Program-made: the position numbers and the translations under genes | NCBI GenBank assembly: GCA_050290785.1 | Contig: JBNKIR010000050.1 | Coordinates: forward strand, 1 to 17,964 | Length of the DNA: 17,964 nt | Source of the DNA: JAAGZL01 sp050290785 | GTDB lineage: Bacteria; Pseudomonadota; Gammaproteobacteria; Chromatiales; Chromatiaceae | Reading direction: 5' to 3' | Shown: piece by piece, positions 1-7,454 of the stretch | Layout: the number at the start of each line of letters is the position of its first letter | Numbering within the stretch: the first letter of the stretch is position 1 | Notes under the pieces: model-generated | What the model was told of the DNA's origin: nothing | The model's input: the letters and a program-made list of their open reading frames with translations, nothing else | Databases searched by the model: none

Positions 1-1046
1 ATGGGGTTGTTGCAGTTGAGGGTGTTGCCGGTGCCGCTGAAGTTGTAGTAGTAGCCCTCAGGCGTCAGCATGTAGTAGGTGGCGTTGTCGATGCCGCGGT
101 AGGAGATGGTCGGCCCGCGCTCGTTGCCTTCGGCGGTGTGGTTGAACACCACGTCGAGCATGACCTCGATGCCGTTGGCGTGCAGTTCCTTGACCAGGTT
201 CTTCAGTTCGTCGGCCACCATGGTGCCGTCGCGCGTGCGGCCGGTGGCGGCATAGCCCGCCTTGGGGCTGAAGAAACCGACGGTGCTGTAGCCCCAGAAA
301 TTCATCTTGGCCCAGCGTTGTTCCTGCTCGTCCCAGCGGCTGTGCTCGAACTCGTCGAACTCGTACACCGGCATCAGTTCGACGCAGTTGACGCCCAGCT
401 CCTTCAGGTAGGGGATCTTCTCGCGCAGGCCCGAGAAGGTTCCGGCCTCGGCGGGCTCCAGCCCCGAGGAGGGGTGGCGGGTGAAGCCGCGCACGTGCAT
501 CTCGTAGACCACCAGGTCTTCGAGCGGGATCTCCAGCGGACGGTCCCCTTCCCAGTCGAAGTCCTCCAACACCACCCGCGAGCGGTGCTGGAAGGGGGCG
601 TCCCAATCCGGCTTCTCGCCCCATACGTCGCGGCCGCCGATGGCGCGGGCATAGGGGTCCAGCAGCACCACGGACGGATCGAAACGGTGGAAGGCCGGCT
701 GGCTGGCTATGGCGCGCGGGTAACCGCTGTCCATGCGGAAACCGTATTCGATCTCCTCCGGGTCCAGGTCGAGCACGGTCATGTTGAATACGTTGCCGAT
801 ACGAAACTCGCCCCACACCGGCTCTTCGGTGAATGCCTTCTCGAACATGCCCCGGAAAGGGATTTCGATGAGCGGCTCGGCGGCGCCCTTGTCGTAGATC
901 ACCAGCACGCAGTAGTTGGCGTGGCGCGAGAACACCGAGAAATTGATGCCGCCCGGCACCACCGAAGCACCGAATGGATAGGGCTTGCCCGGACATATCT
1001 TGTAGCCGCAATACTGGTGCGTGGGGTGGGTGTCGATGCCCTGCAT
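1..1046 (-). CDS. glgX: Glycogen debranching enzyme GlgX, N-terminal part (runs off the window)
   Basis: The visible 348 codons read as a GH13 glycogen/isoamylase-type debranching enzyme, which cleaves alpha-1,6 branches of glycogen or limit dextrin in the cytoplasm. A CBM48/isoamylase N-terminal domain (about residues 15-105, containing PGGINFSVFSRHA) is followed by the start of the catalytic barrel with VYEMHVRGFT, VNCVELMPVYEFDE and the GH13 region I motif VMLDVVFNHT. The catalytic Asp/Glu regions lie beyond the window edge and cannot be checked. The start is the ATG at 1046-1044, only 2 bases after the stop of the STAS gene, which implies translational coupling. It is the third gene of an operon with the AGE-family and STAS proteins. 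The family call is firm. GlgX versus the related TreX subgroup is less certain. Confidence 0.93.
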   Translation of the reverse strand, partial: MQGIDTHPTHQYCGYKICPGKPYPFGASVVPGGINFSVFSRHANYCVLVIYDKGAAEPLIEIPFRGMFEKAFTEEPVWGEFRIGNVFNMTVLDLDPEEIEYGFRMDSGYPRAIASQPAFHRFDPSVVLLDPYARAIGGRDVWGEKPDWDAPFQHRSRVVLEDFDWEGDRPLEIPLEDLVVYEMHVRGFTRHPSSGLEPAEAGTFSGLREKIPYLKELGVNCVELMPVYEFDEFEHSRWDEQEQRWAKMNFWGYSTVGFFSPKAGYAATGRTRDGTMVADELKNLVKELHANGIEVMLDVVFNHTAEGNERGPTISYRGIDNATYYMLTPEGYYYNFSGTGNTLNCNNP

Positions 1047-1048
1047 GG

Positions 1049-1387
1049 TCAGGCCACCGCCTCGATGGCCTCGGCGACGCTGTCGCAGACAACGAAGAAG
1101 GTCATAAAACCGGTGGCAGCCATGCTGTTGCGAATGTCCTTGTTGATGCCTGCAAGGGCCAGCTTCGTGCTGCGCGTCTTCGCCTCGCGGTAGACCAGCA
1201 GCATGGCACGCAGGCCGGCGCTGGACATGAAGGCCACCTGTGCCAGGTTGATGACCATGCGGGCGCTCGGCTGCATCTGACCGACCACCTGCTCCTGGAA
1301 ATCTGGCGCCGTCTTGCCGTCGATGTCACCCACCGGCTCAATCAGGAGTACTCCGCCACCGCCATCGCTCACATTCACTTCCATCAC
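1049..1387 (-). CDS. STAS-domain protein, anti-sigma-factor-antagonist-like
   Basis: This 111-112-residue protein is a single STAS domain of the SpoIIAA/RsbV type. Known relatives bind a kinase/anti-sigma factor and are switched by phosphorylation of a Ser/Thr. The sequence shows the domain's usual signature, with a strand MVINLAQVAFM followed by SSAGLRAML, where the Ser pair (about residues 55-56) is the expected phosphorylation site. The start is either the GTG at 1387 or, more likely, the ATG at 1384, whose A is the last base of the upstream TGA (TGATG overlap). The glgX start follows the stop by 2 bases. It therefore sits inside a carbohydrate operon, which is an odd place for a partner-switch protein. 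No cognate kinase or phosphatase is visible nearby. Its partner and role are unknown. Confidence 0.88.
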   Translation of the reverse strand: MMEVNVSDGGGGVLLIEPVGDIDGKTAPDFQEQVVGQMQPSARMVINLAQVAFMSSAGLRAMLLVYREAKTRSTKLALAGINKDIRNSMAATGFMTFFVVCDSVAEAIEAVA

Positions 1388-3210
1388 TTGTTTCCTTGCG
1401 GTTGCAGCAGCACCTTCACCTGCACGCGCTTGTCGGTCTCAGGCAGGGTCACGGTCATGCGTTCGGCATCGAAGTCATGATAGGAATCGCCGTCCACCCA
1501 GACCTGTGCCAGCCGCACACTACCTGCCGGCAGGATATCCGGCGCCACCCGCAGGATGCGATCGGGGAAGCCCTCAGGCAGCGGCTTGAAATGCAGTTCG
1601 AGCGGTTGCTGGGTAATCAGCAGATTGGTATAGACCTGCGCCAGGTAGCACAGCTCGAACGAGTGGTAGCCGCTCATCGAGTGGCTGCCCTTGAGGCGTT
1701 CCGTGCCCATCAGGTAGGGCACGCCGTTGGCCAGCACGTTGAAGTACACCGCGCCGTCGTCGTGGTCGAGGAAGAAGCTGTTGTAGAAGGCCGCTGACTC
1801 GCGGGCGATCTTCAGGTACTGATCGTCTCCGAGCACGCCGTGCAGGATCAGGTAGGCCAGGATGCCCTGTTCCTGCTGCCACCAGGCCTTGCGGTCGTGG
1901 AAGGCGAAGCGGTGCTTCTCTTCGCCGGGCGCCAGCAGGCGCTCCATGACGTCGTACCATCCGCCCCGCTGCGGGTCACCGCCGATGGCCGGCATGACTT
2001 CTCCGATCTTGCGCGCGAAGTCTTCGTACTGGTCTTTCGGCTTCTCGCCGTGCATACGCATCAGGTTCCAGGCGATCTTGAGGTTGTGGCCGATGACGCC
2101 ACGGTTCTGCTGCCACATGTGGGTGTAGTCTGGACTCCAGTCCTCGAAGAACTTTTCCTGGACGAAGGGGCTGCAACTGTAGGCCGGGAAGTGCTTGGCG
2201 ATGGTGTCGAAGGTGTCTTCGAGCATGCGGCCGTAGCGTTCTTCGCCGGTGGCCAGATAGAGATTGATGAGATAGGCCGGTGCGTGGTCGCCGACGGAAT
2301 TCCAGTTCTTCTTGGCGCGGTTCTCGCCCAGGGCTTCGCTGCGCGGGTCCAGGGTGATCGGATCGACGTGGGAGAAGTAGCCGCCCAGCTCTTGGTCGAG
2401 GAAAAATCGGTCAAACAGGTCGACCGTCTTGCGGGCGTCGTCGAGGATACGCGGATCGCCGGTGATGCGGTAGGTCTGCACAGGTCCGGCCAGGGCGTAA
2501 ATCTGCTCGTAGGCGGGGATGGCGTCGAAGTCGTCACCGAACTCCGAGGCGAAGATCTTGGTCTCGCGTCGTCCGTCCACGTCGATGCCGTGGTACCAAT
2601 AGACGATGTCCTCGTCGAGGTCGTAGAAACGCATGTGTTCGCGCAGGTACTCGGTACCCTTTTCCGCGGCCTCCAGGAAACGGTCGTCTCCGGTCATCAT
2701 GTAGGCGGAGGCAAAACCATAGACCAGGCGGGAAATCGTGTCGGTCTCCTGGCGGTAGTGATCCTTCGCCTTCTCGCCGGTCACCGTGATGGTGGTGCGA
2801 TAGTTGTCGTAGTCGATTGGCTGGTCGTCGAACTGGGCGCGCAGATAGAACTCGCCCAGCGCCTGAATCTGATGCACCCACCAGTCGCGCTTTTCGAACG
2901 CGAACTCGTCCGGTTTGCGGCCGGTAAAGACCAGATACTGCGCCACGAAGTTGAAGCCGCCGCCTTCGTTGTAGAAGGTGCCATAGACGAAAAGGAAGCG
3001 TCCCGGCGTCAGCATGCTGCGCATCTGGTCACCACACCACTGGCGCGTCTCGTTCAGGTTGTTTGCGATCCAGGCATATGAATTGCTGCCGAACTTGACG
3101 CTGAACTGCCGTCCGTCCGAGGTGCTGAGGCGAAAGCTGTCGGTCTCCGCGTCGAAATCCACCACGTAGCCGGCGATTGTGTCAGAAAAGGAAAAGTTAA
3201 CCGTATCCAT
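1384..3210 (-). CDS. AGE-family (N-acylglucosamine 2-epimerase-like) protein
   Basis: This is a 608-residue protein whose region from about residue 110 to 560 resembles the alpha/alpha-barrel N-acylglucosamine 2-epimerase/cellobiose 2-epimerase superfamily, enzymes that isomerise or epimerise sugars. Family-like features are GDHAPAYL (His309), GHNLKIAWNLMR (about 374-385), FHDRKAWWQQEQG and repeated Trp/His-rich helices. The first 100 residues form an extra beta-rich domain not found in the minimal ~400-residue enzymes. I chose the ATG at 3210 because AAGAGG lies 11 bases upstream. An in-frame ATG at 3282 would add 24 basic residues and has no clear ribosome site. The protein leads an operon with STAS and GlgX, which suggests a sugar released from or destined for glycogen. 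The exact substrate cannot be read from sequence. Confidence 0.88.
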   Translation of the reverse strand: MDTVNFSFSDTIAGYVVDFDAETDSFRLSTSDGRQFSVKFGSNSYAWIANNLNETRQWCGDQMRSMLTPGRFLFVYGTFYNEGGGFNFVAQYLVFTGRKPDEFAFEKRDWWVHQIQALGEFYLRAQFDDQPIDYDNYRTTITVTGEKAKDHYRQETDTISRLVYGFASAYMMTGDDRFLEAAEKGTEYLREHMRFYDLDEDIVYWYHGIDVDGRRETKIFASEFGDDFDAIPAYEQIYALAGPVQTYRITGDPRILDDARKTVDLFDRFFLDQELGGYFSHVDPITLDPRSEALGENRAKKNWNSVGDHAPAYLINLYLATGEERYGRMLEDTFDTIAKHFPAYSCSPFVQEKFFEDWSPDYTHMWQQNRGVIGHNLKIAWNLMRMHGEKPKDQYEDFARKIGEVMPAIGGDPQRGGWYDVMERLLAPGEEKHRFAFHDRKAWWQQEQGILAYLILHGVLGDDQYLKIARESAAFYNSFFLDHDDGAVYFNVLANGVPYLMGTERLKGSHSMSGYHSFELCYLAQVYTNLLITQQPLELHFKPLPEGFPDRILRVAPDILPAGSVRLAQVWVDGDSYHDFDAERMTVTLPETDKRVQVKVLLQPQGNK

Positions 3211-3314
3211 GTTTTTTATTGCCTCTTTTCTTCCGGTGATAAATCGTCGACCACGACGGACAATGTATATAACCATAGTCAACTTTTTGCGGCCTTGCTA
3301 AACAATTTTTGTAT

Positions 3315-3449
3315 CTAATCGATAGCATCATTGGCAGTCCACACAGACGCACCCGCCGCAGACTTGTAGTAGCGCAGCAGCAGTTGGACTAGTCTGGTCT
3401 TGCCGATCTTTCTGGGATTGATGGTTTGAATGATGTCAATGTAAGCATG
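3315..3449 (-). pseudogene. Possible remnant of an ATP-binding protein gene
   Basis: A 45-codon frame ending in TAG reads YIDIIQTINPRKIGKTRLV followed by a Leu-rich helix. The PRKIGKT core resembles a Walker A loop of AAA-type ATPases (GxRxxGKT), although the first Gly is missing. No start codon, ribosome site or further domain follows: the frame is closed by TGA about 20 bases upstream. If real, it is a decayed fragment. It may equally be chance. Confidence 0.2.
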
Positions 3450-3801
3450 CAAATACCCCCCCTTTTTATATCATCTGACATGATTACTCCCATCGATCTG
3501 GGAGGGATGGAGATAGCAATAAGACAGGACGTCAAATGAAGACAGAAACCATACAGATTTGGTAGAACAAGTATGAACAGGTGAAGTTGGACAACGGAAT
3601 AAATAATAGTCAAGAAGGGATGGCGCTTAACTTAAGCCAAGAACCGCTGCCATCACGACGAGGGAAATCCCTCATTCCAAGTGGCTCGAATTATGGAGTT
3701 ACGGCCACGGAGAGGATAGCCATATTTTCTGATCTGGGCCTGCCACTAGTATGCACCACGTTATTCTGAAACTTGGCATTGTCATACCCCGTTCATGCGC
3801 G

Positions 3802-3827
3802 TCGGCTTTGGCGTCCTGCGTCGCTCT
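3802..3827. repeat. 26-bp repeat, inverted copy of 12751-12776
   Basis: TCGGCTTTGGC..CCTGCGTCGCTCT occurs here and, reverse-complemented, inside the MITE-like element at 12657-12793, with 24 of 26 positions equal by eye. A perfect hairpin GACTACAT-CC-ATGTAGTC follows at 3831-3848. This looks like a degenerate member of a dispersed palindromic repeat family. Confidence 0.5.
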
Positions 3828-3874
3828 ACCGACTACATCCATGTAGTCGAACGAGTGTGACAAATAACTGGTTA

Positions 3875-3901
3875 AAACCAATTCAAGAGTTGTATTGGTT
3901 T
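3875..3901 (-). terminator. Possible weak terminator downstream of tRNA-Val
   Basis: On the minus strand AAACCAAT and ATTGGTTT form an 8-bp stem around an 11-base loop, ending in TTT and AA, about 20 bases past the tRNA CCA end. The stem is AT-rich and the U tract short, so the call is tentative. Confidence 0.35.
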
Positions 3902-3919
3902 CTAATTGATCGATTTTAT

Positions 3920-3994
3920 TGGTGGGCGGTACTGGGATTGAACCAGTGACCCCTGCCGTGTGAAGGCAGTGCTCTCCCGCTGAGCTAACCGCCC
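3920..3994 (-). tRNA. tRNA-Val (anticodon CAC)
   Basis: The reverse strand folds into a complete cloverleaf: acceptor GGGCGGT pairing with ACCGCCC, a D arm with AGCTCAGCGGGAGAGC, an anticodon stem CTGCC/GGCAG around loop TTCACAC (anticodon CAC, reading GUG), a T arm GGTTCAATCC and an encoded 3' CCA. Its length of 75 bases is normal. It lies downstream of a strong terminator that shuts off the small membrane-protein gene, so it probably has its own promoter, which I could not pick out. No second copy of its 3' end is visible in the window, so it shows no sign here of use as an attachment site. Confidence 0.96.
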
Positions 3995-4087
3995 GGGATG
4001 TCACAGAGGCACATTCTACGAGCGCAGCCTGGCGTGGTCAATTGTGCCATGGGTATATTGTCTGTGGCGGGAGAGAACAGGAGATTA

Positions 4088-4122
4088 CCGCAAAAAAAAC
4101 CGGCTTGACGCCGGTTTTTGCG
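4088..4122 (-). terminator. Strong intrinsic terminator after the 26-residue gene
   Basis: AAAAACCGGC-TTGAC-GCCGGTTTTT forms a 10-bp stem with a 5-base loop. The stem is flanked by A and T runs, so it can work in both directions. It lies 10 bases past the stop of the small ORF at 4133 and before tRNA-Val, and so defines that ORF as a separate transcription unit. Confidence 0.85.
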
Positions 4123-4132
4123 GTTTTGACGT

Positions 4133-4213
4133 TTAGCTCAGTACGATTGCCAGCGCTGCACTTACAACAAAACCCATAAAGCCGATAAACAGCGCATATC
4201 TTCCTTCCATCAT
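4133..4213 (-). CDS. 26-residue single-span membrane protein
   Basis: The reading frame is MMEGRYALFIGFMGFVVSAA followed by LAIVLS and TAA. A short charged N-terminus (Glu, Arg) precedes an unbroken hydrophobic helix of about 20 residues, so it should be an inner-membrane microprotein. Three signs argue that it is real: GAGG lies at a good distance before the double ATG, the frame is as compact as a mini-protein gene, and a textbook terminator starts 10 bases after the stop. The predicted fold resembles small subunits or regulators of membrane complexes in general layout (CydX or KdpF class), but the sequence matches none that I recognise. No neighbour tells what complex it might join. Either the first or second ATG may be used. 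Confidence 0.68.
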   Translation of the reverse strand: MMEGRYALFIGFMGFVVSAALAIVLS

Positions 4214-4478
4214 TTTGCTATACCTCTTCAAATTTAATGCAGTTAATAAACAGCGAATTCAGCAAGTCACGGCGAAAGACGCCGGTCAGGACATAATATG
4301 ACATATATCAAATATGTCCATCCAGAATTGTCTGCTTATATCCCCATAAGGAGCCTGGACAGACTCATTTTTTCAGCCTTTTGTGGATTTACATCTGTTT
4401 TAAGATGTTATGGCATCCACCCTACCTTAGGGAGTGGAAAAGAAGTGGGCCTGCTTCAGATATTTAATCATAGCGGCA

Positions 4479-5624
4479 TCAACCCTCACGCCGATTAAAG
4501 ATCATAAGATAGTCAGCAAACCAGTACAGACGATTGCGTCGTCTACTGGTCAGTTCCTTCAGCACACCGTGCTTAACAAAATCTTTCACCAGTGCAGCTG
4601 CCGTATTGTGCTTTAGACCAAGCAGTGCAACGACACCGTTCACACTGACCAGAGGCGTTTGATATAGATGCTGCATCAGCGTCTGGGCATTCACCTGACG
4701 ACGAGAGCTAAAGTGAGGCAGTACTTCTCGCTCTAGTCTCTCCTTGAGAACTAGTATGTCCTTGAAGACCTGGATAGAGTTCTCAGCTGTCTCCTTCACG
4801 CCGTAGAGGAAAAAGACCAGCCACTCCCTCAATTGATTAGCCTGGCGCACGGCCATCAGACGCTCGACATATTCAGTCTTATTCCGCTCAAAGTAATCCG
4901 AAAGATAGAGTGCTGGCTTATGCAGCAGACCGAAGTTAGCCAGATAAAGGGCAATCATCAGCCTACCAAGACGACCGTTGCCATCGAGAAACGGATGGAT
5001 TGTCTCAAACTGGTAGTGAGCAATGGCCACCTTGATAAGATGGGGAACATGCAGTTCATCATTATGAATGAACTTCTCAAGGTCACTCATAAGTTCAGGC
5101 ACCTCATCGTGATGGGGAGGCACGAAAACAGCATTTTTAAGACTGACGCCGATCCAGTTTTGACTGGTACGAAACTCTCCAGGCAATTTGGTCTCGCCAC
5201 GGACCCCCTGCATCAGGATCGTATGTGTATCTCGCAGTAGACGGTTGGAAAGAGGTAACTTCTCCAGCTGACCGATCGCACTGTTAGTCGCTTCAATATA
5301 ATTTTGCACCTCCACCCAATCATCGCGCTCCTCAGGATTTACATCCTGCTCCGACAACAGGGCATCCTCCATGTTGGTGCGGGTACCCTCAATACGACTA
5401 GACTGGGTAGCTTCCTTGGTAATGTGCATGCGGATAAAGAAATCAATATTTGGCACCAACCGTGAAAATGCGTTGAGTTCTCCTAGAACCCGATCGGCAT
5501 CGCTGAGCAGGCGCTGCACCTCACCATCAGAGATCTCCCACGAGTGATTGATGGGCGCCGGGACGAAGCTTTTATATTCGTACTGCGGCGTATAGTGACC
5601 AGCCTGATAGTCGTTGATATTCAT
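4479..5624 (-). CDS. Fic-family protein (AMP-transferase-like) with N-terminal inhibitory motif
   Basis: This 381-residue Fic protein would transfer AMP (or a related nucleotide part) to hydroxyl groups of target proteins. The full active-site motif HPFLDGNGRLGR lies at residues 210-221. An inhibitory helix of the (S/T)xxxE(G/N) type, SSRIEG at 75-80, precedes it (class II layout), so the enzyme should be self-restrained. An N-terminal Fic_N-like segment (1-100) and a C-terminal winged-helix-like tail (about 305-381) frame the catalytic domain. I use the ATG at 5624. A 24-residue upstream extension lacks support and would run through the operator. A strong promoter with two operator palindromes lies directly upstream, so the protein may regulate its own gene through its C-terminal domain (inference). 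Confidence 0.92.
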   Translation of the reverse strand: MNINDYQAGHYTPQYEYKSFVPAPINHSWEISDGEVQRLLSDADRVLGELNAFSRLVPNIDFFIRMHITKEATQSSRIEGTRTNMEDALLSEQDVNPEERDDWVEVQNYIEATNSAIGQLEKLPLSNRLLRDTHTILMQGVRGETKLPGEFRTSQNWIGVSLKNAVFVPPHHDEVPELMSDLEKFIHNDELHVPHLIKVAIAHYQFETIHPFLDGNGRLGRLMIALYLANFGLLHKPALYLSDYFERNKTEYVERLMAVRQANQLREWLVFFLYGVKETAENSIQVFKDILVLKERLEREVLPHFSSRRQVNAQTLMQHLYQTPLVSVNGVVALLGLKHNTAAALVKDFVKHGVLKELTSRRRNRLYWFADYLMIFNRREG

Positions 5625-5651
5625 TCTTATATCCAAAAGTATATGTTTTTC

Positions 5652-5675
5652 CGATATAACTTTGGCGCTATATCG
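5652..5675. promoter_or_regulatory. Operator palindrome O2 at the fic transcription start
   Basis: CGATATAAC-N6-GCTATATCG. The left half matches that of O1 at eight of nine bases and the spacer length is the same. It lies just downstream of the -10 box on the minus strand, where a bound protein would block initiation. Confidence 0.6.
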
Positions 5676-5676
5676 A

Positions 5677-5705
5677 AAAATACCCCTCCCACACACTTAT
5701 GTCAA
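5677..5705 (-). promoter_or_regulatory. Sigma-70-type promoter of the fic gene
   Basis: On the minus strand TTGACA (5705-5700), a 17-base spacer and TATTTT (5682-5677) form a near-consensus promoter about 50 bases before the ATG at 5624. It sits between two related palindromes, a layout typical of a repressed gene. Confidence 0.65.
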
Positions 5706-5719
5706 ATTCTGCGCGTCTT

Positions 5720-5747
5720 TTCGACATAACAAATGTGTTATGTCGAA
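5720..5747. promoter_or_regulatory. Operator palindrome O1 upstream of the fic promoter
   Basis: TTCGACATAAC-N6-GTTATGTCGAA is a perfect 11-bp inverted repeat with a 6-base spacer, just upstream of the -35 box. O2 has the same half-site and spacer, and the two sites are exactly 70 bp apart. Confidence 0.65.
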
Positions 5748-5848
5748 ACCCCTAAGATTGAATGTCATACTGCTGCATATTATGCATATTAATCAGGTAG
5801 TTGATGGGAATACCCGTATACAAGGATGCACATCTACACCCCAAACCA

Positions 5849-6424
5849 CTACTTTGCCGCCGCAGCCCCTATCCTCTCAGCGGCCTGCAGCCATCTCTCC
5901 CGCGCAGACGGCTTGGATTTTATGACGCTGCCGAAGGCATGGACACGCGTCTTCACACCAGTGAACTCCATAATCGTCTGCTTCACACGTCGCAACCCGC
6001 AGTTCCGGTTGATCCAGCGGTAGTACCAGACCGGGGTATCCATGGTAGTGATCAGGTCTGCGCTACGCCCTTTAAGCAGGCGGTCCCAGGTAAGGTCATC
6101 ATGATATCTGGCCACCTTCCCAGGCAGGAAGACCCGCTCGATAAAGCCCTGCATCAGGGCCGGGTGTCCGCCCCACCAGGTGGGATAGACAAAACAGATA
6201 TGCTCGGCCCGCTCTATGGCATCCCAGGCCATTTGCAGATCCAGCTCCCACACCTGTTCCTGCTTGTAGCCCCCGTGCAGGATGGGATCGAACTCCAGGT
6301 CACGCAGGGCAATTGTTTTCACTTCCGCCCCCTGCGCGGTCGCGCCGGCGGTGAAGGCCGCGGCGAGGGCGGAACAGAACGAATCTGTACCGGGATGGGC
6401 GTCAATAACCAGTATATTTTTCAT
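5849..6424 (-). CDS. Flavodoxin-fold NAD(P)H oxidoreductase
   Basis: This 191-residue protein belongs to the flavodoxin-2/NQO-like family of FMN- or FAD-binding NAD(P)H:quinone oxidoreductases (KefF/MdaB relatives), soluble enzymes that reduce quinones or electrophiles by two electrons. Visible features are the nucleotide-binding start KNILVIDAHP, then CFVYPTWWGGHPALMQGFIE (about residues 78-97), the family hallmark for flavin-ring contacts, and RVFLPGKVA. The start ATG at 6424 has GGGAG about 9 bases upstream. It is divergent from a TetR gene across 86 bases holding two matching operator sites, the usual layout for a stress enzyme under a local repressor that senses its inducer. The substrate is not determined. 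Confidence 0.9.
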   Translation of the reverse strand: MKNILVIDAHPGTDSFCSALAAAFTAGATAQGAEVKTIALRDLEFDPILHGGYKQEQVWELDLQMAWDAIERAEHICFVYPTWWGGHPALMQGFIERVFLPGKVARYHDDLTWDRLLKGRSADLITTMDTPVWYYRWINRNCGLRRVKQTIMEFTGVKTRVHAFGSVIKSKPSARERWLQAAERIGAAAAK

Positions 6425-6459
6425 CTCTACACGCTCCCATACCCTTGAAACGGGCCTGC

Positions 6460-6474
6460 TTTACATGGTGTCAA
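6460..6474. promoter_or_regulatory. Candidate TetR operator, site A
   Basis: TTTACA-TGG-TGTCAA is an imperfect palindrome (TTGACA would be perfect) in the divergent control region. It matches site B at 6503-6517 outside the central three bases, and the sites are 43 bp apart, about four helical turns. Confidence 0.5.
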
Positions 6475-6502
6475 TTGATTCAATGAAAAGGTTAGATTAA
6501 GC

Positions 6503-6517
6503 TTTACACCATGTCAA
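6503..6517. promoter_or_regulatory. Candidate TetR operator, site B, over the tetR start codon
   Basis: TTTACA-CCA-TGTCAA repeats the outer bases of site A with an inverted centre. It covers the ATG of the TetR gene and, on the minus strand, offers a TTGACA -35-like box for the oxidoreductase gene (the -10 match is poor). Confidence 0.5.
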
Positions 6518-7098
6518 GCAATACCAAAGATACCAAGACACGCATCCTTGAGGCCACCTGGCACCTGATGGAGGATAGCCCCGGACGGGAGATCAGCATG
6601 AACGCCATCGCCAAGGCGGCCGGGATCTCCCGGCAGGCGGTATACCTGCACTTTGCCTCACGCACCGAGCTGCTGATCGCGACACTGGATTATGTAGATA
6701 ACGTGAAGGGCCTGGATGCGCGCATGGAGCAACTGTGCCAAATGACCGATGGCCTCGAACTCCTGGACGCCTGCGTGGAGACATGGGGCAACTATATCCC
6801 CGAGATCATCGGGATGGCCAAGACCCTGCTCAAGGCGCAGGAGACCGACCTGGCCATGGCCAACGCCTGGCATGCCAAGATGAGCTGCCTACGGGAGATG
6901 TGCAAAAAGATAGTGGAGACCCTGAATCAGGAGTGGCAGCTCTCTTCGCGCTGGACCCCGGAGGAGGCCATTGAGATCTTTTTCATGACCATCTCCATCA
7001 ATAACTGGATGCATCTGGTGGAAGAGCTAGGCTGGTCCCAGGCCCAATATATCAACGGCATGAAACGGCTGTTACGCAGCACCCTGGTTAAACTATAG
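6511..7098 (+). CDS. TetR-family transcriptional regulator
   Basis: The 195-residue protein has a TetR N-terminal DNA-binding domain: TRILEATWHLME, then MNAIAKAAGISRQAVYLHF (about residues 30-48), the canonical helix-turn-helix with the YxHF end. The rest (60-195) is a helical ligand-binding/dimer domain with no recognisable ligand signature. It is divergent from the flavodoxin-fold oxidoreductase and shares with it two TTTACA-N3-TGTCAA sites, one over its own start, so self-repression and control of the oxidoreductase are likely (inference). No good Shine-Dalgarno precedes the ATG at 6511, so translation may be weak. It could also touch the four-gene cluster starting at 7455, but no matching site is seen there. 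Confidence 0.92.
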   Translation: MSSNTKDTKTRILEATWHLMEDSPGREISMNAIAKAAGISRQAVYLHFASRTELLIATLDYVDNVKGLDARMEQLCQMTDGLELLDACVETWGNYIPEIIGMAKTLLKAQETDLAMANAWHAKMSCLREMCKKIVETLNQEWQLSSRWTPEEAIEIFFMTISINNWMHLVEELGWSQAQYINGMKRLLRSTLVKL

Positions 7099-7454
7099 AG
7101 ACCCGTACCCATATACTTTGGGACCGTAACCTCACATCCAGCACACCGTCATCCCCGCGCAGGCGGGGATCCAGAATCGCTCTCCACTTTGGGGAGAGGG
7201 GAATAGATGGGACAGCAGTGAGTCTCACCCTATTGATCTTCTATTGCTCCTTGAAATTACCACCAATATGGACGACTCTTTAATCTCAGGTGCAGGATGT
7301 ATAGCAGTGGTCACATCCAACAAGCGTTGATGGCGCTATCGGCTCCGCTAGCAACGCCTTCGGCAGCATTCACACAAAGCAAATCAATATCCCCTGATAG
7401 ATATATTTGCCGCGCCGGCTAAAGATGGATTTCTAGTTCTAGGGAGGGAACACA
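7099..7454. other. Intergenic region before the four-gene cluster
   Basis: The 356 bases hold a REP palindrome (7146-7174) and presumably the promoter of the cluster. I found no convincing -35/-10 pair. A GC-rich imperfect inverted repeat (AGCGTTG...CAACGCC, about 7322-7361) and AATATC-N8-GATATT (7386-7405) are the only other structures. No coding frame is supported. Confidence 0.5.
7146..7174. repeat. REP-type palindrome, type A, copy 1
   Basis: The core ATCCCCGC-GCAG-GCGGGGAT (7151-7170) is a perfect 8-bp stem with a 4-base loop, followed by CCAG. The same core recurs at 9996-10015 and 11324-11343. Confidence 0.85.

Larger units (their letters stand above)
3211..3919. other. Gene-poor intergenic stretch
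   Basis: No convincing gene is present between the AGE-family gene and tRNA-Val. Open frames here lack ribosome sites and family-like residues. The stretch holds the leader of the AGE operon, a possible ATPase gene remnant (3315-3449), a repeat-like segment at 3802-3827 matching the reverse strand at 12751-12776, an adjacent hairpin GACTACAT-CC-ATGTAGTC (3831-3848) and a possible terminator for the tRNA. The sequence is AT-richer than the operon on its left. Confidence 0.6.

Noticed and set aside
138..1193. 351-codon plus-strand frame over glgX and the STAS gene
   Set aside because: It covers two genes with clear domains on the minus strand and itself resembles nothing.
1840..3081. 413-codon open frame on the plus strand opposite the AGE-family gene
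   Set aside because: It mirrors a well-supported gene, has no family-like motifs and follows from the GC-rich codon pattern of the true strand.
3920..3994. tRNA-Val as an integration site for an island
   Set aside because: No direct repeat of its 3' end and no integrase gene are seen in the window.
3699..4004. 101-codon minus-strand frame
   Set aside because: It runs through tRNA-Val.
4300..4318. GACATAT-N5-ATATGTC as a third copy of the fic operator
   Set aside because: The half-site lacks the CGA..AAC ends and the spacer differs (5 instead of 6).
5774..5786. TGCATA-T-TATGCA palindrome as an operator
   Set aside because: Short, AT-rich and single; could easily be chance.
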